Below, piece after piece: positions 1-7,078 of a stretch of DNA of 26,817 nucleotides. The translations under genes and the position numbers were made by a program. This stretch comes from UBA3855 sp964472035 (GTDB taxonomy: Bacteria > Bacillota > Clostridia > Oscillospirales > Ruminococcaceae): contig CAYYIT010000029.1 in NCBI GenBank assembly GCA_964472035.1, positions 1 through 26,817 on the forward strand. The letters are read 5' to 3'. Under the pieces are notes generated by a model. The model had not been told where the DNA came from. It searched no databases and saw nothing but the letters and a program-made list of their open reading frames with translations. The stretch's first letter is position 1, and every line of letters begins with the position of its first letter.

Positions 1-9
1 AAACCCTGC

Positions 10-140
10 CAAAGGGACGGAGTCCCTTTGGAATCCCGTGACAAAAAGCCCGAAACCCATATGGGTTTCGCGCTTTTTGCAATAGGAGTCCAGAGGAATC
101 ACATTCCTCTGGTGGTGGTGTGGGGGCAAAGCCCCCACAC
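10..140. repeat. Cluster of four tandem hairpins, no gene
   Basis: Four inverted repeats follow one another. Arms 10-18/22-30 are a perfect 9 bp with a 3-nt loop. Arms 42-60/61-79 form a long palindrome with one central 10-bp perfect arm and outer A5/T5 tracts. Arms 91-99/103-111 are 9 bp with loop CAC. Arms 118-127/131-140 are a GC-rich 10 bp with loop AAA. The A/T-flanked second element could work as a bidirectional terminator for a gene left of the window. The other three lack T-tracts. No open reading frame of note lies in 1-203. The cluster may belong to a dispersed repeat family; one copy cannot show that. Confidence 0.8.
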
Positions 141-143
141 GGG

Positions 144-172
144 TTCACAGAAGCACTTATAACTTCTAATAT
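144..172 (+). promoter_or_regulatory. Weak candidate promoter for the acetyltransferase gene
   Basis: TTCACA at 144-149 and TAATAT at 167-172 are 17 bp apart, right after the hairpin cluster. Both boxes deviate from the sigma-A consensus, so this is a tentative call based only on spacing and position 32 bp upstream of the start codon. Confidence 0.35.
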
Positions 173-203
173 ATCCCAAAACTCACGGAGGTGACATCAT
201 ACA

Positions 204-665
204 ATGAATATTACAATCAGACCCGTTGTTATCGAGGACTACGATGGTATTTATGCGCTTTGGAACAGCACGGAGCAGTCAAGGCGTGCCATGAACCCTG
301 TGGATGACAGCAGGGAAGGAATCGAGCGCTACTTAAAGCGTAATCCGACCACATGCTTTCTGGCATATCCGAGCGATGATGCAGACAGGATCGTCGGCGT
401 CGTTCTGACCGGTCATGACGGAAGACGCGCGATCGTGCATCACATGTGCGTGCATCCGGACTACCGCCGCCGCGGCATCGCACAAATGCTGATCGAAAAG
501 GCGGAGGATGCTCTGCGCAAGGAGGGCATCACCAAGATCTTCGGGCTGGTATTCAAGGACAATGATCCAGCCAACGCCTTCTGGGAATCGCAGGGCTATA
601 CGCTCCGTACCAATCTCAACTACCGCAACAAGAGCCTCGACAAAAACGTTCCGCAGGGAGAATAA
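204..665 (+). CDS. GNAT family N-acetyltransferase
   Basis: This 153-residue protein has the single-domain GNAT fold that transfers an acetyl group from acetyl-CoA to an amine. The acetyl-CoA pyrophosphate-binding loop is visible as RRRG at residues 88-91 inside HPDYRRRGIAQML, and the C-terminal N-DPANAFWESQGY segment (about 120-132) is typical of RimI/YpeA-like members. The substrate cannot be told from sequence; protein N-termini, small amines or antibiotics are all possible. The start is ATG 204, with GGAGGTG at 188-194. It stands alone, with hairpins upstream and a bidirectional terminator downstream. Family assignment is secure, specificity unknown. Confidence 0.9.
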   Translation: MNITIRPVVIEDYDGIYALWNSTEQSRRAMNPVDDSREGIERYLKRNPTTCFLAYPSDDADRIVGVVLTGHDGRRAIVHHMCVHPDYRRRGIAQMLIEKAEDALRKEGITKIFGLVFKDNDPANAFWESQGYTLRTNLNYRNKSLDKNVPQGE

Positions 666-669
666 ACCA

Positions 670-703
670 AACGCCCCGTGAAGCTTCACCTTCACGGGGC
701 GTT
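670..703. terminator. Bidirectional terminator between convergent genes
   Basis: A perfect 14-bp GC-rich stem (670-683 with 690-703) has a 6-nt loop and AA/TT ends. It sits 4 bp after the acetyltransferase stop and 21 bp from the stop of the minus-strand radical SAM gene, so it probably serves both. Confidence 0.8.
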
Positions 704-724
704 GTCATATGCAGGAGATTCGCA

Positions 725-1615
725 TCAGATCCCCGATAAATCAAACTCCGGTGTGTAATCCGACGTTGCCGATGCCTTGTCCTGAAAGAATCCCTGGAAT
801 CCAAGCTCCAGCGCAGCATCCATCACCGAATTGTACTCCATTTTTGTAATGCGGCGGTTCAGCTCCGGATAGAGCGGATCCTCACGCATGGGCGTGTACT
901 GCGCCATCAGACTGAGCAGAAAGGCGTCCGTGCCGAATACCTTCGCCAAGTGCTCCAGGAGCGCGATCGATTCCTTCCGGTGTCCGGGAAGCACCAGATG
1001 CCGCACGATGCAGCCGCGTTCCATCAGCCCGTCCTTCAGCAGGGGAGGACCGGTCTGTCCGAGCATCTCGGCAAGTGCCGCTTCAGCGATTTCCGGATAA
1101 TCCGGTGCCTTGGCATAGCTTCGTGCGGTCTCGGCATCAAAGAACTTGAAGTCCGGAAGGTAAATGTCAGTATAGCCATTCAGTGCGCGGATGCTTTCGA
1201 CTGATTCGTACCCGCCGCAGTTGTAAACGATGGGGATCCGGAGGGAAGTGCGGCACAGATCCAGTGCCTCGAGGATCCACGGAAGCACATGGGATCCGGT
1301 AACGAGATTGATATTGTGCGCGCCCTGTTCCTGAAGTGATAGGAAGATCTCCGCAAGCCGCGCAGGCGTGATGCGCTTTCCCGACGGTACAGCGGAAATA
1401 CTGTGATTCTGGCAGAAGCGGCAGTGCAGATGGCATCCGGAAAAGAAAACTGTGCCGGATCCGGAGGTTCCGCTGATGCATGGCTCCTCCCAGAAATGCA
1501 GCGCAGCTCTGGCGGCAGTGATCCCGTCCGTGCCGCCGCAGAATCCGTATGAGGCAGTCCTGTCCGCACCGCAGGCCCTCGGGCAGAGCCGGCAGCAGGT
1601 AACATCAAATTCCAT
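725..1615 (-). CDS. Radical SAM protein, PflA-like (COG1313 type)
   Basis: The protein has 296 residues. The radical SAM cluster motif C-x3-C-x2-C is at C61, C65 and C68 (FFSGCHLHCRFCQNHSIS), the arrangement that binds the 4Fe-4S cluster used to cleave S-adenosylmethionine. A second cysteine group near the N-terminus (C7, C8, C11, C15, C26, in CCRLCPRACGADR) precedes it, as in the uncharacterised COG1313 relatives of pyruvate formate-lyase activating enzyme. The target of activation or modification is unknown, and no glycyl-radical enzyme gene lies beside it. ATG 1615 is chosen because GGGAGG precedes it. A minus-strand promoter lies just upstream. Confidence 0.88.
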   Translation of the reverse strand: MEFDVTCCRLCPRACGADRTASYGFCGGTDGITAARAALHFWEEPCISGTSGSGTVFFSGCHLHCRFCQNHSISAVPSGKRITPARLAEIFLSLQEQGAHNINLVTGSHVLPWILEALDLCRTSLRIPIVYNCGGYESVESIRALNGYTDIYLPDFKFFDAETARSYAKAPDYPEIAEAALAEMLGQTGPPLLKDGLMERGCIVRHLVLPGHRKESIALLEHLAKVFGTDAFLLSLMAQYTPMREDPLYPELNRRITKMEYNSVMDAALELGFQGFFQDKASATSDYTPEFDLSGI

Positions 1616-1644
1616 GATAACCTCCCTGAAGTGAAGATACTACT

Positions 1645-1673
1645 ATTATAGCACAGATCCGCCATGACTGCAA
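1645..1673 (-). promoter_or_regulatory. Sigma-A promoter of the radical SAM gene
   Basis: Read on the minus strand, TTGCAG (1673-1668) and TATAAT (1650-1645) are separated by 17 bp, with a TG one base before the -10 box. The start codon lies 30 bp downstream. Confidence 0.8.
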
Positions 1674-1676
1674 GCC

Positions 1677-1705
1677 TTGACGAGAAGCCGAAAGTATGCT
1701 ATACT
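1677..1705 (+). promoter_or_regulatory. Sigma-A promoter of the small LPXTG-like gene
   Basis: TTGACG (1677-1682) and TATACT (1700-1705) have a 17-bp spacer. It is divergent from, and only 3 bp away from, the -35 box of the radical SAM promoter, so the two promoters stand back to back. Confidence 0.8.
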
Positions 1706-1752
1706 GAAAGCATCAATCCCTAATATTACTGAATCATAAGGAGGAAAACGAT

Positions 1753-1896
1753 ATGTTTACACTGCTGCCGATGACCGGAAGTGTTCCGACGGGTGATGAA
1801 AGACAGATCGGTCTGTGGATCGTGGTCGCAGCCATTGCGCTGTCGCTGATCATTCTCTGCATTCTGCTTTCTATTATCAGCAAGAAGAAAAAATAA
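1753..1896 (+). CDS. 47-aa protein consisting of an LPXTG-like sorting signal
   Basis: The ORF has its own promoter and a strong ribosome-binding site (AAGGAGG at 1738-1744, 8 bp before ATG 1753). Residues 1-10 read MFTLLPMTGS, containing LPMTG, a match to the sortase motif LPXTG. A second TGD follows (SVPTGDERQ). Residues about 20-42 are one hydrophobic helix, and the chain ends SKKKK. That is the exact layout of a Gram-positive cell-wall sorting signal, but with only four residues before the motif and no signal peptide or passenger domain. It may be a free small single-span membrane protein, or the remnant of a larger surface protein. No function can be assigned. Confidence 0.7.
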   Translation: MFTLLPMTGSVPTGDERQIGLWIVVAAIALSLIILCILLSIISKKKK

Positions 1897-1946
1897 CCGT
1901 GCCGCCGCATATAGTACCACATAACTGAATTTCAGGGGTGGTAGAT

Positions 1947-2177
1947 GTGCTTTGCAGTCTGGAGGATCTCAGGAAAAAAGAAGTGATCGACATCACGACC
2001 GGAGAACGCCTTGGCTATATCGATGATCTGCAGCTGGATACGGACGGCCGCAGGATCCGCGGCTACCTGATCTACGGCAGGAGGCTGTTCCGTCTGATCC
2101 GCAGGGAAGAGGATGTGCTGATTCCCTGTGACAACGTCCGCGTATATGGTAAGGATGTACTGCTGGTGGAAATGTGA
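1947..2177 (+). CDS. PRC-barrel protein, YlmC/YmxH family
   Basis: A 76-residue protein with one PRC-barrel domain: KKEVIDITTGERLGYIDDLQLD at the N-terminus, a central GRRIRGYLIYG strand pair, and the closing EEDVLIPCDNVRVYGKDVLLVEM. Members of this family occur widely in endospore-forming Firmicutes and have been tied to sporulation, but no biochemical role is known. GTG 1947 is preferred because AGGGGTGG (1934-1941) lies 5 bp before it. An in-frame GTG at 1938 would add three residues but would overlap that site. It lies 50 bp behind the small LPXTG-like gene and may share its transcript. Confidence 0.82.
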   Translation: MLCSLEDLRKKEVIDITTGERLGYIDDLQLDTDGRRIRGYLIYGRRLFRLIRREEDVLIPCDNVRVYGKDVLLVEM

Positions 2178-2179
2178 TG

Positions 2180-2200
2180 TTGTGCAGGGTGCACAATTTT
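2180..2200 (+). terminator. Small candidate terminator after the PRC-barrel gene
   Basis: A perfect 7-bp stem (TTGTGCA 2180-2186, TGCACAA 2190-2196) with a GGG loop is followed by four T's. It begins 3 bp after the stop codon. The T-tract is short, so termination may be partial. Confidence 0.5.
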
Positions 2201-2249
2201 CAACAAAAGCGGCGTACCGAATTTCTTCTTGCCGGAATGCAGAAAAGAC

Positions 2250-2278
2250 TTGCAAAATACCCGAAGTTATGATATAAT
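2250..2278 (+). promoter_or_regulatory. Extended -10 sigma-A promoter of rpsB-tsf
   Basis: TTGCAA (2250-2255), a 17-bp spacer and TATAAT (2273-2278) with TGA immediately before it form an extended -10 promoter. The predicted start near 2285 leaves a leader of about 108 nt before rpsB. Confidence 0.85.
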
Positions 2279-2284
2279 ATATAA

Positions 2285-2392
2285 GATTTCGCACGCTCAT
2301 GATTTCGTGGCATGGTGCCCGGAGATCCGGGTCGTCGGACGAACAGTGGGCGGAGGATTCAAAAACCAAACATTTTTTAGGAGGAACTACAA
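2285..2392 (+). promoter_or_regulatory. Structured leader of rpsB
   Basis: The untranslated leader holds a stable hairpin (CCCGGA 2318-2323, TCCGGG 2326-2331) followed by a short self-complementary TCGTCGGACGA, then an A-rich stretch and AGGAGG before ATG 2393. Ribosomal protein operons are often autoregulated through such leaders, here presumably by S2, but I see no match to a known motif. This is inference from position and structure. Confidence 0.35.
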
Positions 2393-3136
2393 ATGGGCGT
2401 AGTATCTATGAAGCAGCTGCTGGAAGCAGGCGTACACTTCGGTCATCAGACCAGAAGATGGAATCCGAAAATGGCTCCGTATATCTTTACAGAGCGCAAT
2501 GGTATCTATATCATTGACCTGCAGAAGACAGTGAAGAAGCTGGAAGAAGCTTACATGTTCGTTCGTGACATCGCAGCACAGGGCGAGACCGTTCTGTTCG
2601 TCGGCACAAAGAAGCAGGCCGGCGATTCCATCCGTGAGGAAGCGATCCGTGCAGGCGCACACTATGTAAATGCACGTTGGCTGGGCGGTATGATGACGAA
2701 CTTCAAGACCATCCAGAGAAGAATCCAGAGACTCGAGCAGCTCCACCAGATGGCAGAGGACGGCACATTCGCTCTGCTGCCGAAGAAGGAAGTTGTTAAG
2801 CTGAACCTCGAGATCGAGCGTCTGGAGAAGTTCCTGGGCGGTATCAAGGATATGAAGAAGCTGCCGGGCGCACTCTTCATCGTAGACCCCCGCAAGGAAA
2901 AGATCGCTGTAGCTGAGGCTAAGAAGCTGAACATCCCGATCGTTGCTATCGTTGATACCAACTGTGATCCGGATGAGGTTGACTATGTGATCCCCGGCAA
3001 CGATGATGCGATCCGCGCTGTAAAGCTGATCGCTGGCACAATCGCAAATGCAATCATCGAGGGCAGACAGGGTGCAGATGACACCGCTGATGCTCAGGCT
3101 GAAGAGGCTGTTGCTGAAGAAGCAACTGCTGAATAA
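2393..3136 (+). CDS. rpsB: 30S ribosomal protein S2
   Basis: The 247-residue protein carries the S2 signatures LEAGVHFGHQTRRWNPKM near the N-terminus and the long IAVAEAKKLNIPIVAIVDTNCDPD...DYVIPGNDDAIRAVKLI segment near the C-terminus. S2 assembles late onto the small subunit between head and body and is needed to dock S1 or the message. An acidic Ala/Glu tail (about 228-247) follows the conserved domain. The start is ATG 2393 behind TTAGGAGG. tsf follows 32 bp downstream, the conserved rpsB-tsf pair. Codons favour GCT, GTT and CGT, as expected of a highly expressed gene. Confidence 0.98.
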   Translation: MGVVSMKQLLEAGVHFGHQTRRWNPKMAPYIFTERNGIYIIDLQKTVKKLEEAYMFVRDIAAQGETVLFVGTKKQAGDSIREEAIRAGAHYVNARWLGGMMTNFKTIQRRIQRLEQLHQMAEDGTFALLPKKEVVKLNLEIERLEKFLGGIKDMKKLPGALFIVDPRKEKIAVAEAKKLNIPIVAIVDTNCDPDEVDYVIPGNDDAIRAVKLIAGTIANAIIEGRQGADDTADAQAEEAVAEEATAE

Positions 3137-3168
3137 GATCGATATAATAAAATCGGGAGGCGCTAACA

Positions 3169-4095
3169 ATGGCTACTATTACTGCAAAAGATGTAAACGA
3201 ACTGCGTAAGATGACAGGCGTTGGTATGATGGACTGCAAGAAGGCTCTGACTGAGGCTGACGGCGATGTAGATAAGGCAATTGCTCTGCTCCGTGAGAAG
3301 GGCATGGCTACTCAGGCTAAGAAGGCTGACAGAGTTGCTGCCGAGGGTATCGTACTGGCTGCTACCAATGAGGAAAAGACCATCGGCGCAATCGTTGAGG
3401 TTAATATTGAGACTGACTTCGCTGCAAACAACGAGAACTTCAAGAAGTTCGTTGCTGATGTAGCAAACACCGTTATCGAGCAGGATCCTGCTGATCTGGA
3501 TGCACTGAATGTATGCACCATCAGCGGCGGCACAGCAACTGTTGCCGAGGGCCTGCAGGAACTCTTCCTCACCATCCGTGAGAACATGAAGATCCGTCGT
3601 TTCGCAAGAGTAACCGGCGATGCAGTTGTTCCTTACGTTCATCAGGGCGGCCAGGCTGGCGTTCTGGTAACTGCTAACACAGAGGCAGGCGCAGCTCCGG
3701 CTGTTTGCGAAGCTCTGAAGGACTGCACATTCCAGGTTGCTGCGATGCATCCGGCTTACCTCGTTCGTGAGGATGTTCCGGCATCTGTAATCGAAGAGGA
3801 GACCAAGCTCGTTATCAAGCAGATGGACGAGGATCCGAAGATGGCAAGCAAGCCCGAGCAGGTTAAGGCTAAGATCGCTGAGGGTAAGGTTGGCAAGTAC
3901 TATTCTGAGAACTGCCTGATGGAGCAGACCTTTGTTAAGGACAACAACATGACCATCAAGCAGTATGTTGATTCCAAGGCTAAGGAAGCAGGCGCTGCTA
4001 TCACCGTAACAGGTTATGTTTGCTTCGAGCTGGGCGAGGGCATCGAGAAGAAGGCTGACAACTTCGCTGATGAAGTTGCAAGCATGATCGGCTAA
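3169..4095 (+). CDS. tsf: Elongation factor Ts
   Basis: EF-Ts exchanges GDP for GTP on EF-Tu. At 308 residues it is slightly longer than the Bacillus form. The N-terminal UBA-like domain reads ITAKDVNELRKMTGVGMMDCKKALTEADGDVDKAIALLREKG, the most diagnostic stretch. TDFAANNENFKKFV, the core contact region, follows at about residues 83-96. ATG 3169 has GGGAGG upstream. The gene is cotranscribed with rpsB and ends at a strong terminator. Unlike many Firmicutes, pyrH and frr do not follow. Confidence 0.98.
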   Translation: MATITAKDVNELRKMTGVGMMDCKKALTEADGDVDKAIALLREKGMATQAKKADRVAAEGIVLAATNEEKTIGAIVEVNIETDFAANNENFKKFVADVANTVIEQDPADLDALNVCTISGGTATVAEGLQELFLTIRENMKIRRFARVTGDAVVPYVHQGGQAGVLVTANTEAGAAPAVCEALKDCTFQVAAMHPAYLVREDVPASVIEEETKLVIKQMDEDPKMASKPEQVKAKIAEGKVGKYYSENCLMEQTFVKDNNMTIKQYVDSKAKEAGAAITVTGYVCFELGEGIEKKADNFADEVASMIG

Positions 4096-4118
4096 GCTTT
4101 TGCTATCATTTGCATATG

Positions 4119-4147
4119 AAAGGCGGTAGGCAACTACCGCCTTTTTT
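4119..4147 (+). terminator. Intrinsic terminator of rpsB-tsf
   Basis: An 11-bp stem (4119-4129 with 4134-4144) has a GCAA loop and runs into a tract of six T's (4142-4147). It starts 23 bp after the tsf stop. Confidence 0.92.
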
Positions 4148-4194
4148 ATCGTCCGAATTTTACAAAATTCCACGAAGTTTTTTGTGAAAACCCC

Positions 4195-4223
4195 TTGCAA
4201 AGGAACAGCAGATGTGCTATAAT
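4195..4223 (+). promoter_or_regulatory. Extended -10 sigma-A promoter of the signal-peptidase-like gene
   Basis: TTGCAA (4195-4200), 17 bp, then TATAAT (4218-4223) preceded by TGC. Same architecture as the rpsB promoter. Confidence 0.85.
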
Positions 4224-4273
4224 AATTACAGAGAGGTTACAGATTAGTAATCCGTTGGAAGGAGAGAACGAAG

Positions 4274-5383
4274 TTGAAGACGAAAAAGAGAGGCGGCTCC
4301 GTATTTGCCGTTCTGCTGACGATTGTACTGATTGTGATCGTGGCAGCCACACTGACCGCGAATGTCCTGTTCTCCGGAGAGAACGTTCCGAAGGTTGCCG
4401 GTTATTACTTATATATGCATGAAACCGAGGATATGGTACCGGACATTCCTCAGAACAGTCTTGTTTTTGCAAAGGAAGAACCCACGAAGAGCCTTGCCCT
4501 CGGCAATAAGGTGCTTTGCTATCTTTCCGATGGCAATCTTGCCCTTCGCGTTATTTATAATATCACTGTCAATGAGACGGATGGTACCACAAATTACTAT
4601 CCTGGTACCGCACTGGATCAGGGTTCTGAGCTGACCATTCCCAGATCCAATATTTTTGCGATCTGCCACTGGCACAGCAAGCCGCTGTACAATTTTGTGA
4701 CACTCGCCACATCCGTGAAGGGTCTGCTCTGCCTGCTCGTACTTCCCTGTGTCGTGCTGATCATTATGCTTCTTGCGAAGATCGCCGGCAGCAGCAGGGA
4801 CGATATGGACGATGAGGAATTCCTCTTCGATGATGAGAAGCCCCGCAGCCAGCGGAAGAAGAGCCGTAACAATCCGCTCTTTGATCCTGAAAAGACCACC
4901 ATTGGCAACGCTTCCCACGAGATGAAGAAGTCCTCCATCATGGAGAACTTCGAGAAGAAGGAAGTTGACGAGAACTCTCCGTATCAGAAGGCAGTGCAGG
5001 AGCGCACCATGAAGTTCCGCATCCAGCAGGAACAGGGTGATGCTGCAAAGCACGAAGCGCTGTCTCCAGCAAAGGCAAACAGCGAAACACAGGTCTTTGC
5101 TGCTCCGGGCAGTGAACCTGCTCCCAAGGCTGCCGCACCGGCGCCCGTACAAAACGTGTCCGCACCGGCTGCACCGGCAGTATCCACTCCGTCAACCGCT
5201 GCACCTGCTGCAGAGCCGACTCCGGCAGCACCGCGCATTCCGGCACCGAACATTGATGACATCGTCCGTCCCTCCGAGCTGCGTGCCGCAAGGGATGGCA
5301 AGCGCATCAACCCCGATATCGCAGCGACCGATTCTATCGACGATCTCCTGCGTGTTCTCGAGGCAGAAAAGAAAAAACTCTAA
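4274..5383 (+). CDS. Membrane protein with a degenerate signal peptidase I (S26) fold
   Basis: The 369-residue protein starts at TTG 4274 with AAGGAGAG 7 bp upstream. Order of parts: transmembrane helix 9-32, an extracytoplasmic domain 34-140, a second transmembrane helix about 149-169, then a charged cytoplasmic tail with an Ala/Pro-rich linker (about 275-328). The outer domain lines up with SipW-type signal peptidases: the usual SGSM-P-I box is TEDMVPDI (51-58), the GD-V-Y box is LGNKVLCY, and the THR box is ALR (90-92). The catalytic serine is thus Asp53 and the histidine Leu91, so peptidase activity is unlikely. It may be a scaffold or a substrate-binding pseudoenzyme. It is monocistronic. 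Confidence 0.65.
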   Translation: MKTKKRGGSVFAVLLTIVLIVIVAATLTANVLFSGENVPKVAGYYLYMHETEDMVPDIPQNSLVFAKEEPTKSLALGNKVLCYLSDGNLALRVIYNITVNETDGTTNYYPGTALDQGSELTIPRSNIFAICHWHSKPLYNFVTLATSVKGLLCLLVLPCVVLIIMLLAKIAGSSRDDMDDEEFLFDDEKPRSQRKKSRNNPLFDPEKTTIGNASHEMKKSSIMENFEKKEVDENSPYQKAVQERTMKFRIQQEQGDAAKHEALSPAKANSETQVFAAPGSEPAPKAAAPAPVQNVSAPAAPAVSTPSTAAPAAEPTPAAPRIPAPNIDDIVRPSELRAARDGKRINPDIAATDSIDDLLRVLEAEKKKL

Positions 5384-5393
5384 GTGATACCTA

Positions 5394-5425
5394 AAACACC
5401 ACCTGCTGCAAAGCCGGTGGTGTTT
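5394..5425 (+). terminator. Terminator after the signal-peptidase-like gene
   Basis: A 10-bp stem, AAACACCACC (5394-5403) with GGTGGTGTTT (5416-5425), encloses a 12-nt loop. The closing TTT tract is short. It lies 10 bp after the stop. Confidence 0.65.
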
Positions 5426-5460
5426 GCATTATTCTGCATGAAAGTGAGCAGATTAAGACA

Positions 5461-5489
5461 TTGTACCGCCTGTCCGAATGTGCTATAAT
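5461..5489 (+). promoter_or_regulatory. Promoter of the GH43 gene
   Basis: TTGTAC (5461-5466), 17 bp, TATAAT (5484-5489) preceded by TGC, about 20 bp ahead of the ribosome-binding site. No obvious catabolite (cre) operator is seen around it. Confidence 0.75.
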
Positions 5490-5515
5490 GGAAAAAAATC
5501 ATGCAGGAGGCAATT

Positions 5516-7036
5516 ATGCGATATCACAATCCGATCATTCCCGGCTTTTATCCCGATCCGAGCATCTGCCGTGTGGAGGATCATTACTATATGGTTTGCA
5601 GTTCTTTTCACTATTTTCCCGGTGTTCCGCTGTTTGAAAGCACGGACCTCGTCAACTGGACGCAGATCGGCCATGTCCTGACGCGGAATAGCCAGCTGCC
5701 GCTGGAAGGCTGCAATTCCGTCGGAGGCATCTATGCTCCCACGATCCGCTATCATGAGGGACGCTTCTATATGGTGACGACCAATGTTACTGCTGGCGGC
5801 AACTTCTATGTGTATACCGATGATATCCACGGCGAATGGTCCGAGCCGATCTTCGTACAGCAGGGCGGCATCGATCCCTCCCTCTATTTCGAAAACGGCA
5901 AGGCATATTTCATGAGCAATGGCACCGATGATGAGGGAAGACCCGGCATCATCCAGTGCGAGATCAATATCGAAACCGGCGAGAAGCTGACACCCTCCCG
6001 TTCCATCTGGAATGGCGCCGGCGGCCGTTTCCTCGAAAGCCCCCACCTCTATAAGATCGGTAATTATTATTACCTGATGGCATCCGAGGGCGGTACCGAG
6101 TACGGACATATGGTCGTGTACGCAAGAGGAAATGATATCAACGGCCCCTTTGAGAATTACGCGCAGAATCCTGTGCTGACCAACCGCAATAAGGGCGGCT
6201 ACCGGATCCAGGGCTGCGGCCATGCCGACCTCGTAGATGATCCCGCAGGGAACTGGTGGATGGTGCATCTCGGCTTCCGTCAGCTCAGTGACTGGGTGAT
6301 GCATCACGTCACCGGCCGTGAGGTCTACCTGATGCCCGTCACCTTTGACGAGAACGGCTGGTTTACCGTGGGCGAGGACGGCACTACCACCAAATATGTG
6401 GAAACCGACCGCATTCCGGATACCGTCGTGCAGCAGCCCACACCCGATAAGACGTTCGGCAATACCACCATCGGTATCGACTGGTGCTATATGCAGAATC
6501 CGAAGCCTGAGAATTATGTGCTGACTTCCGATGCCTTCCGTCTGAAAAGCTGCGGCGTATCCCTGAGTGATCCTGTTAAGGCACCGACCTTCCTCGGCAT
6601 TCGACAGCAGGAAATGAGAATGCATGTGGAAACCGATGTGCGTGTCACCGAGGGCGAAGCCGGCATCACCATGTACATGGTGCCGGATCAGCATTATGAC
6701 CTTGCGCTCCGCTGCACAGCGGATGGAACACTCGAGGTCCTCCGTCGTCTCTGCATCGGCGATATCCAACATGAGGACGGCAATATCCAGCTCCCCGAAA
6801 CAGCATCCGGAACAGTGAAGCTGCTTGTAGACGGAGGAGACCATCACTATCACTTCTTCGCAGAGATCGATGGCGTTCGTTATGATCTCGGCGCAGCGCA
6901 GTCGAAGTACCTTTCCACGGAAGTGGCAGGCAATTTCACCGGCGTCATGATCGGACTCTATGCACAGGGCGAGCAGGTGAATGAATTTGCCGAATTCACG
7001 AACTTTCTTTGCAGATGTCTTGAAGAATACGAATAA
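5516..7036 (+). CDS. Glycoside hydrolase family 43, beta-xylosidase/arabinofuranosidase-like
   Basis: The 506-residue enzyme has an N-terminal five-bladed propeller typical of GH43. NPIIPGFYPDPS holds the catalytic base Asp, GGIDPSLYF the second Asp, and RFLESPHLYK the catalytic acid Glu. A beta-sandwich of about 190 residues closes the protein, as in the XynB-like beta-xylosidases. No signal peptide is visible, so it probably acts in the cytoplasm on imported xylo- or arabino-oligosaccharides. ATG 5516 is chosen because AGGAGG (5505-5510) lies just ahead; the in-frame ATG 5501 would place that site inside the gene. No transporter or regulator gene flanks it. Confidence 0.88.
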   Translation: MRYHNPIIPGFYPDPSICRVEDHYYMVCSSFHYFPGVPLFESTDLVNWTQIGHVLTRNSQLPLEGCNSVGGIYAPTIRYHEGRFYMVTTNVTAGGNFYVYTDDIHGEWSEPIFVQQGGIDPSLYFENGKAYFMSNGTDDEGRPGIIQCEINIETGEKLTPSRSIWNGAGGRFLESPHLYKIGNYYYLMASEGGTEYGHMVVYARGNDINGPFENYAQNPVLTNRNKGGYRIQGCGHADLVDDPAGNWWMVHLGFRQLSDWVMHHVTGREVYLMPVTFDENGWFTVGEDGTTTKYVETDRIPDTVVQQPTPDKTFGNTTIGIDWCYMQNPKPENYVLTSDAFRLKSCGVSLSDPVKAPTFLGIRQQEMRMHVETDVRVTEGEAGITMYMVPDQHYDLALRCTADGTLEVLRRLCIGDIQHEDGNIQLPETASGTVKLLVDGGDHHYHFFAEIDGVRYDLGAAQSKYLSTEVAGNFTGVMIGLYAQGEQVNEFAEFTNFLCRCLEEYE

Positions 7037-7040
7037 AGAA

Positions 7041-7074
7041 ACGGCTGTATTCCGCGGAAACGGAATGCAGCCGT
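7041..7074. terminator. Bidirectional terminator between GH43 and the ArsC-like gene
   Basis: A 14-bp stem (7041-7054 with 7061-7074, one G-T wobble) encloses a 6-nt loop. It lies 4 bp from each convergent stop codon. Confidence 0.75.
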
Positions 7075-7078
7075 TCTG

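Noticed and set aside
5483..6853. Long minus-strand ORF of 456 codons opposite the GH43 gene
   Set aside because: It is antisense to a clear GH43 enzyme with intact catalytic motifs, has no ribosome-binding site and no recognisable domain.
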